This document shows positions 58,305 through 64,000 of a DNA stretch of 64,000 nt, piece by piece. The notes under the pieces are model-generated. The model saw nothing but the letters and a program-made list of their open reading frames with translations. It was not told the DNA's origin and made no database searches. Location of the stretch: contig NW_024609884.1 of assembly GCF_016920785.2 (NCBI RefSeq), forward strand, positions 81,447,346 to 81,511,345. Reading direction: 5' to 3'. A program made the translations under genes and the position numbers. The first letter of the stretch is position 1, and each line of letters starts with the position of its first letter. This stretch comes from Ixodes scapularis. Lineage: Eukaryota > Arthropoda > Arachnida > Ixodida > Ixodidae.

Positions 58305-59405
58305 AGGTAAAGGTGGGTGAGGAGGAGTGACAAATCCTGTGGGCCGACATCTGGAGTCCGGAGTGAAAGTAAACATATAAATAAAACAGCGCAAACGAAC
58401 ACAATGACAAGTAGAAGAAGTGACACAGACGCAGCGCTGACTCACGACTTACTCTCTTTCTCATCTTCTTAAAACACATCAACATAAGAAGACAAATAAA
58501 AAGAAGAAGAATCCAGCATCTAGGAAAATCTTCACTGTCATGTGCCATCTAAAGAATTTTTAACAGAAAGTATACCATTACCAAAACCAAATGAAAAAAA
58601 GAAAAACAATTGTAGAGAAATATCTTTTTCATAACTTTTCTTTGTTTTCATTTGGTTTTTGTAACGGTATACTTTCTGTTACAAATTCTACAGATGGCAC
58701 ATCACAGAGAAGATGTCCTACATGCTGGATTCTTCTTCTTCTTTTTATTTCTTTGTCTTCTTATGTTGATGTGTTTTAAGAAGATGAGAAAGAGAGTAAG
58801 TCGTGAGTCAGCGCTGTGTCTGTGTCCCTTCTTCTACTTGTCCTTGTGTTCGTTTGCGCTGTTTTATTTATATGTTTACAAGGCACCACCGACTGCAGTT
58901 CCCAAACATTACTGCAGTTCCCGAGTGAAAGATTGCGAAAGAGCACGGCAGAACACGAGAGAAAGAAACCAATCTTGCCAGCTGATGGACGACAGTCGCA
59001 ATGGTGTGCGAAGACTGAAAACTCTCAGCAAAATAAACAATGATAATTTAATGATGTAAACAAAATTCTGAGCTATTCTAACGCTTATAAAAAAAACAAT
59101 TTACTCATTACGCTGCATGTCGAAATCTCGGAAATCTGGTGGTTACGCGGTTTCGTTTTCCCGGAGCGTAATAACCAAAACCATAGCGCGAAGCCGCTTA
59201 ACTGGTTTAGTTTTGAGTTGACGCGATGCCCTACACCTGCGGGCTCTGCGTGAAATCTAGCGAATAAAACGTAAAGCTACTTGATAACCATGTGCGGGAC
59301 TCCAACCTCCTCCATGCTCCGCCATTTACGGCTGCCAGAATGCATAGGAAAATGGCGGATCTTTTCATCTAGAGTTAGAATATATGAGCTCTATGCTCCT
59401 GGAAT
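58305..59405. mobile_element. 1.1 kb insertion in gag of gypsy element 2
   Basis: Element 1 reads across this point without a gap (31215 to 31245). The insertion holds a long inverted repeat at 58371-58880 and A/T-rich flanks. No transposase was recognised. Confidence 0.6.
58371..58880. repeat. Long inverted repeat, arms of about 240 bases
   Basis: GTAAACATATAAATAAAACA at the left pairs with TGTTTTATTTATATGTTTAC at the right. Pairing continues through CAGCGCTGACTCACGACTTA and AGAAAGTATACC to a centre near 58625. Both arms translate into the same cysteine/leucine-rich, low-complexity peptide (LLMLMCFKKMRKRVSRESAL), a by-product of the palindrome. Confidence 0.8.
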
Positions 59406-60550
59406 GCGGACTTCCACCGGACCCAAGAAGAAGTCGACGAAACAAACTATAAACCTCCCGGGGCCTGCAAACTATACTCTGTTTCTTACTTAGCGTGCAA
59501 CGCTGTCAAAGCTACTGGCGTGAGCGCGTGGCTTCATCTGTAGTTTTTTTTTGCGCGAGAATGCGTGCAAATGATCAACGAGATCAAGCCCCACGCTCGC
59601 GCCAGTAGCTTTGACAGCGTTGCACGCTAAGTATGAAACAGAGAATAAGACTCCCGCCGCTGCCTCCCCCGAGCCAACACCGACAGCAGATCGAGCCAAC
59701 ACCAACGGCAGCGGGCGGAGGATCTGCTTCAATCACGGATTCAGGCCCCCAACGGGAGCGTAATCAGCTTCGTTGAAGATGTGCTACGTGCACGCCCCGA
59801 CCCGCAAGCCACCGACGGGAAAAAGTTGCGCTTTCTCATAAAAGGCGTGAAGTGCGAAATCTTCGGAACTATTCGCAACCACCCGGCGACCATTGAAGAA
59901 TTTGTTGCCGAAGCAACAAACATCGAGCGGACGCTAACGACACGAGCGGGCCACTACCATCGGCTAAACGACATTTCGACTCTGGCATCGGCCAGCTCCG
60001 AGTTCAGCACCAGCGCCGACGAGATTCGCGAGATCGTCCGCGACGTCGTTCGCGAAGGGCTCAGGAAATATCTGCCTCCTGCCGACCTTCCGGCGCCACA
60101 GTCCATCGCCGAAGTTGTACGGGAAAAGCTTCAGAGAGCTATCGAACCACGGGCTCCTGTCAATCCTGCTCAGCTCGAACAACCGACCTTGAGCTACACC
60201 GCCATGGACCGACGACCGCCGTTCGCAACTTGCCAGTACCAGCACCCAGCACCTTTCGACGGGAAGCCCCTACGCCCCATTACTCTCGGCGCACTGTGGA
60301 GCAAGCTCCGTACGTCCGAGCCGAACCCCCCTCGTCAAGGAAGACGGACGTGTGGCGTACGGCTGACCGACCCCCGCTGTGCTACCACTGCGGGGACTCC
60401 GACCGCGTGCACCGGCGATGCCCCTACCGGCAGCTTGGGCTTCGCGGTTACGCATCGGACGTCCCCCGCCTGACAAGAGGAGAACGACCGCAGGACGTCG
60501 ATGAGTATCTGCGTCGCCCGCCCTCACCAGCACCCGCTAACTCCAGGTGA
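59406..60550 (+). pseudogene. Gypsy element 2: gag
   Basis: The gag frame 59781-60473 reads LRFLIKGVKCEIFGTIRNHP, TIEEFVAEATNIE and VREKLQRAIEPRAPVN. In the next frame the zinc knuckle is CYHCGDSDRVHRRC, where the histidine of C..C....H....C is R. Element 1 gives the same protein in other frames. A fold-back element interrupts it at 59474. Confidence 0.78.
59474..59647. mobile_element. Fold-back element nested in gypsy element 2 gag
   Basis: CTCTGTTTCTTACTTAGCGT pairs with ACGCTAAGTATGAAACAGAG, and pairing continues through GCAACGCTGTCAAAGCTACT. Element 1 is uninterrupted at this point (near 31290). Flanking TA suggests a TA duplication. Confidence 0.75.
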
Positions 60551-60649
60551 TCTCGTTCGCCGTCACCACGACGTCCGGCGTCGCCACTTTGTAGGTCCCG
60601 CCAAGAGAGCCTGCCTCCCCTAGCTCGTCGGGGAAACTAAGGGCGGCAA

Positions 60650-61174
60650 CCCCTGGAGGTGGGTGATGCCGAAGACGAACGTCGGAAACATCCTCCAAGG
60701 ACTTCAGAAGGCTCCCCCTCCAGCGACGACAAGCATCGGAACGACGATTCTGCAACGGTGCCCAACAACCTCAACGCTGACCTCGACGTCCACGACGCGT
60801 CGGCACTTGTGCACACCGACGCAGATTACTCCTTTTTGAGTGGGACGATCTCTCGCCGCCTTTGGAAAGTCACAATGCCCTGGGACAGCCCGCAAATACG
60901 CACCGCCGAAGGACACCTCATCACGCCAGTTGGGAGGTGCACTGCTCGCGTCGACATTCATGGGGAGACCTGTCCAGTCAAGTTCGTCGTCCTTCAAGAC
61001 TGTACGAAATACGTCATCCTTGGCGTGGAGTTCCTGTGTGAGAACGACGCCGCGGTCCACCTTGAAGCAAACAGGTTGACGCTGCCAAAGCCCGTCCTAC
61101 CTGCGCAGGGTTCCAAAACGACGCCAGCCGCCGTCCGAGTCATTGCGGACCATGGGAGCCTGCCGCCGCGGTAG
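60650..61174 (+). pseudogene. Gypsy element 2: protease, catalytic residue lost
   Basis: It aligns with 32281-32775 but reads ASALVHTDADYSFLSG where element 1 has ASALVDTGADYSVLSG. The catalytic D is H and the following G is D, so the protease is inactive although the frame is open. The C-terminal half, VILGVEFLCEND, is also altered. Confidence 0.82.
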
Positions 61175-62415
61175 AGTGTTCTCGTGCCCGTCGTGACTGA
61201 TGCAGTCGTCTGTGGAGAAGTTGCTCTCAAAGCGACGTCCAACTGTTTCTCGCAAGAGGAATGGGCGTCGCAAGTGGCGTAACAGAGCTGCAGGATGGAC
61301 GAACTGTGGTCCTCGTGACGAACTTTCGACAGGATGCGCATCACCTCACGAGAGGTGCCGCTGTGGGACACGTCGAGGAACTCTGGAACGCCGCCGAAAT
61401 CGCCGTGATCTCCGATGAGCCCTTGCCATATCAGCGGTACAGTACACCGCCGGCGCAGCTCGAAATTAACCCCAAGCTAAGTGCCACAGAACGACGACAG
61501 CTGAGAGGCGTCCTTGCGGAATTCAGCGACTCGTTCGCGACGATGTAGAAAGTGCGCGAAACAACAGTTGTGAAACATCGAATTGTTATCAACGACGGTG
61601 CGCTCCCTATACATCGGCCGCCGCGCACTGGGTCATCCCAATGAAAAGAGAGGCCATTCATGAACAAGTCCAGGAGGTACTCAATGATGACAGCATTCAG
61701 CCTTCAAGCAGCCCGTGGGCCTCTCCGGTCATACTTGTAAAAAAGAAGGACGGAATGCTCCGATTCTGCGTAAACTACCGGCGGCTCAACGCGGTCACGA
61801 AGAAAGACGTGTATCCGCTCCCCCGCATCGACTTCACACTGGACCGTCTGCACCACTCCCAATACTTCTCGTCGATGGACCTGAAGAGTGACGACTGGCA
61901 GATCGAAGTCGACGAACGGGAGCGAGAGATGACTGCCTTCTACACGCTCGATGGACTGTACGAGTTCAAGGTGAGGCCCTTCGGACTGTGCACGGCGCCG
62001 GCAACTTTCAAGTGTGTCATAGACACCGTACTGTCAGGCCTGAAATGGCAGAGCTGTCCCGTTTACCTCGAAGACGGCGTGGTATTCTCGGCCAACGTCG
62101 ACGAGCACTTGCGACGCCTTTGGGCCATCCTTCAAGCAATCAGAACCGCTGGACTCACCCTGAAGCCGACGAAGTGCCGGTTCGCATACGGCGAACTGAA
62201 GTTCCTATGTCACGTTGTGGGCAACTAATGTGTTTGTCCTGACCCTGAGACGACTCGCTCCGTAGCGGCATTCCCACCGCCTACCGACAAGAAGGCCGTC
62301 CGAAGATTCCTGGAATCTTGTGCGTACCACAGGCAGTTCGTTTGTGATTTTGCCAAGCTTTCTGCGCAACTCACGTACATAACTAAAGACGCCGTGAACT
62401 TCGAATGAGCTCGAA
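61175..62415 (+). pseudogene. Gypsy element 2: reverse transcriptase, truncated before RNase H
   Basis: The frame 61641-62228 covers fingers and palm: SSPWASPVILVKKKDGMLRF, YFSSMDLKSDDWQIEVDE, GLYEFKVRPFGLCTAPATFK. Motif C is PVYLEDGVVFSA, so YLDD has become YLED. The sequence stops matching element 1 at about 62410 (AACTTCGAATGAG), where Penelope sequence begins; RNase H, integrase and 3' LTR are absent. Confidence 0.82.
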
Positions 62416-62447
62416 GCTCACGGCGCACGGCCGTTCGCGGAGTGGCA

Positions 62448-63220
62448 AAGTTCACTCGAAGCTTGTTAAAAGCGGCATCGCGCCATCATGTCTGCTGGTG
62501 GCCCTAGAGAAGTCTTGCTACCATACTCCACAGGAGAGCTTTGGGAAGCAGGTTGAACGACTTAGCGAAGCAGGCTTCCCAGCTTCAGTTTTGTTGGCGA
62601 TGGCAGAAAAACTACCAAGGAAGAAAAATACCGGATCTCAACCATATAAGGAACGACAAAATAAGAGACCGCATGTAATCCCGTATATACACAAAATCTC
62701 TCACAATATGAAACAGATAGCAGGGCGCTACGATGTGCCTGTTTTCTTTTCGGCGCCAAGTAAGATGTATGAGTGTTTTCGGCGCCAAGTAAGATGTCAG
62801 GGTGGCTGACAGAGGTGTTAGAGGCAACAAATGTGCTATAAATCTCAGGAATAAGTACGCTGAGTGCCCAGTCGCGGTGGTCTATTGTAGTCCTCTAAGC
62901 TATGGCCGAGTATACATCGGCCAAACTGGCCGATGTGTCAGTGATCGAGCACGGGAACATGCACTTTTGCTGTGGTCTACCACTGAGGGGCACTGTGCCA
63001 CATGCATGTGTCAGCCCAAATTTGACAGCATGCACGACTTTGGTCAAGTTGCTGACAAAACTGCAAGGGAATTGTTGGAATCATAGGAGATAGGAAAGGA
63101 GGGTGAAAATTGTGTCAGTCAAACATTGGTGCATTTACACAAAAAAGAAATAACTTTTTTGTATACGTGTTGACGCTATGACTATGTGGTTGTTTATCTC
63201 GATGTTTTCCTTTCATTAAA
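62448..63220 (+). pseudogene. Penelope-like element fragment of unit 3, plus strand
   Basis: It reads YHTPQESFGKQVERLSEAGF, IHKISHNMKQIAGRYDVPVF and, after a frame change, AECPVAVVYCSPLSYGRVYI, GQTGRCVSDRAREHALLLW, the GIY-YIG endonuclease. A short duplication, TTCGGCGCCAAGTAAGATG, occurs twice near 62748-62797. It matches the fragments before A1 and A2. Confidence 0.8.
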
Positions 63221-63430
63221 CGTTCAGTTGAATTTCGGCGCTCGTCCTGTCCATTCCTCCATTCGTCTGTGTATTTTTGCGCGCTGTTACTAGTTTGTAA
63301 TCCTCAACCAACTAGCCTGCATCGCTACGTCAATTAGTTATCGAATGAAGGTTTAGAAGAGACGCGCTTAAATAGAAGCGAATAAGCTGGCTTCCAGAAG
63401 GCGCGATTTCAGAAGGACACGACCACTTAC

Positions 63431-63736
63431 CTGCTTGTTCAGTTGTAAAGTTGGTCGTGAACTCTGAACCGGGCCTGACGGTCACGGCGTGTACAGAGAT
63501 GATGTAGACGGTGTATGGGCGTAGTTCTTCGAGGTTGACGCGCTGCGATGACATGGGCACAATTAGATTGTTCTCAGTTTGTTCGATCGGACTGCACGGG
63601 AGGACCAGGCGCAGTGGTCTGTAGACGACCCCGTATTCACGAATGCGACCATTGGGCGTGGCCGGTGGTAACCAGGTGAAGCTCGCCTGCCGTGCGAAGC
63701 TTCTTGTCATCTGAAGTTGCCGAACTTGGCTGGGCG
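63431..63736 (-). CDS. Exon A3: FN3 domain (third copy of exon A)
   Basis: This 306-base, phase 1-1 exon encodes 102 residues forming one whole fibronectin type III domain, an extracellular beta-sandwich used for adhesion or ligand contact. The acceptor follows a pyrimidine tract ending CATGCAG and the donor is CAG/GTAAGT. The domain starts APSQVRQLQ, has the strand B tryptophan in FTWLPPATPNGRI, the strand F pattern LRPYTVYIISV, and an N-glycosylation motif NFT near the end. By eye it differs from A2 at about 11 of 102 residues. It is the first exon of the gene visible in transcript order; the next is B3 after a 10.8 kb intron. Confidence 0.85.
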
Positions 63737-64000
63737 CTGCATGGAAAAAGAAATAACGCAGAAGTAATCCTCTGGTGATCTTTGTTTGTTGGCTCTTTCA
63801 TTATACTCTTCTTCACTTGAACTGGACTGCTTTAAGCAAGGGCGCGTAGCTTTTGCCTGCGTCTCACAACCGTCTAACGTTATATGGTTTGAAATATGAC
63901 AGTGTATAAGGTTTCAGGTGTTTCCGTCCGAATCTCGCAGACTGTCCAGCGTCTGTAAAGCGCCTAATACTCGGTGTCCATCCTCAGGAGGCAGCTTTCA
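63737..64000. other. Intron upstream of exon A3, shared by all three units
   Basis: It is collinear with the DNA after 23738 and 38198 (GAAATAACGCAGA, TTGGCTCTTTCATTATACTC). No feature was recognised before the window ends. Confidence 0.7.

Larger units (their letters stand above)
3619..63736 (-). other. Visible span of a receptor tyrosine phosphatase-like gene (13 exons, partial at both ends)
   Basis: The exons read A3, B3, A2, B2, A1, B1, C, D, E, F, G, H, I on the minus strand. Every junction has AG before and GT after the exon, and the phases agree throughout (A and B 1-1, C 1-0, D 0-1, E 1-0, F 0-1, G 1-0, H 0-1, I 1-2). The predicted product is a type I membrane protein with at least eight FN3 domains, a membrane-proximal module and one transmembrane helix. 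That order fits receptor-type protein tyrosine phosphatases. I see no catalytic PTP domain in the 3.6 kb left in the window, so the family call rests on the ectodomain and the membrane-proximal module. FN3-bearing receptors of another kind are the main alternative. Confidence 0.7.
41441..64000. repeat. Tandem unit 3 (exons B3 and A3 with flanking intron), cut by the window edge
   Basis: It is collinear with units 1 and 2 and much expanded by insertions: two LINEs, a THAP-encoding TTAA element, a hAT-like element and a 2.2 kb block before the shared Penelope-gypsy segment. Sequence after exon A3 still matches the sequence after A1 and A2 up to the edge, so the unit continues beyond 64000. Confidence 0.83.

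Noticed and set aside
58288..59059. Membrane-like small proteins on both strands around 58.5 and 58.8 kb
   Set aside because: The two frames are the same sequence read from the two arms of a palindrome and are low in complexity.
1..64000. tRNA, rRNA, CRISPR arrays, operons or bacterial regulatory sites
   Set aside because: None was recognised by eye; repeats are dispersed or inverted, not regularly spaced, and the gene structure is intron-rich.

Overview
ORGANISM. This is eukaryotic, intron-rich, repeat-dense DNA. Exons of about 40-306 bases with GT-AG introns lie in a background of Penelope-like, non-LTR and Ty3/gypsy retroelements and many small fold-back DNA transposons. There are no prokaryotic operons, rRNA, tRNA or CRISPR arrays. 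The mix of repeats and the style of the retroelement proteins suggest a chelicerate, most likely an ixodid tick. That is inference from family resemblance and cannot be proved from the window. HOST GENE. One host gene crosses the window on the minus strand, from at least 63736 down to 3619, and runs off both ends. I resolved 13 coding exons whose splice sites and reading phases all fit. In transcript order they are A3, B3, A2, B2, A1, B1 (six one-exon fibronectin type III domains), C+D and E+F (two FN3 domains of two exons each), G+H (a membrane-proximal module typical of receptor tyrosine phosphatases) and I (a single transmembrane helix). The phosphatase domains, if present, would lie left of position 1 and the N-terminus right of 64000. 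MAIN OBSERVATION. The FN3 exon pair A-B is present three times in tandem. Each copy carries its intronic DNA and the same old transposon insertions: unit 1 is about 16.8-24.4 kb, unit 2 about 24.4-41.4 kb and unit 3 about 41.4 kb to beyond the right edge. All exons are symmetric phase 1-1, so each unit adds two FN3 domains without changing frame, and all six exons are still open. LAYOUT. 1-16.8 kb: the single-copy 3' part of the gene (exons C to I), with LINE fragments, fold-back elements and a 1.6 kb TTAA-flanked element in its introns. 16.8-24.4 kb: unit 1, the shortest, with a nonautonomous hAT, three TIR elements and an apparent internal deletion of about 9.6 kb. 24.4-41.4 kb: unit 2, with a decayed gypsy element between inverted Penelope fragments and a LINE. 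41.4-64 kb: unit 3, with a LINE split by a THAP-encoding TTAA transposon (Kolobok-like), an inverted second copy of that LINE inside a hAT-like element, and a second copy of the same gypsy insertion. HOW THE PARTS RELATE. Because the units are paralogous, one unit often serves as the empty site for an insertion in another. This gives exact insertion points and target duplications for several elements and a relative order of events: Penelope and gypsy inserted first, then the unit was duplicated, then unit-specific insertions, a deletion and template-switch palindromes followed.
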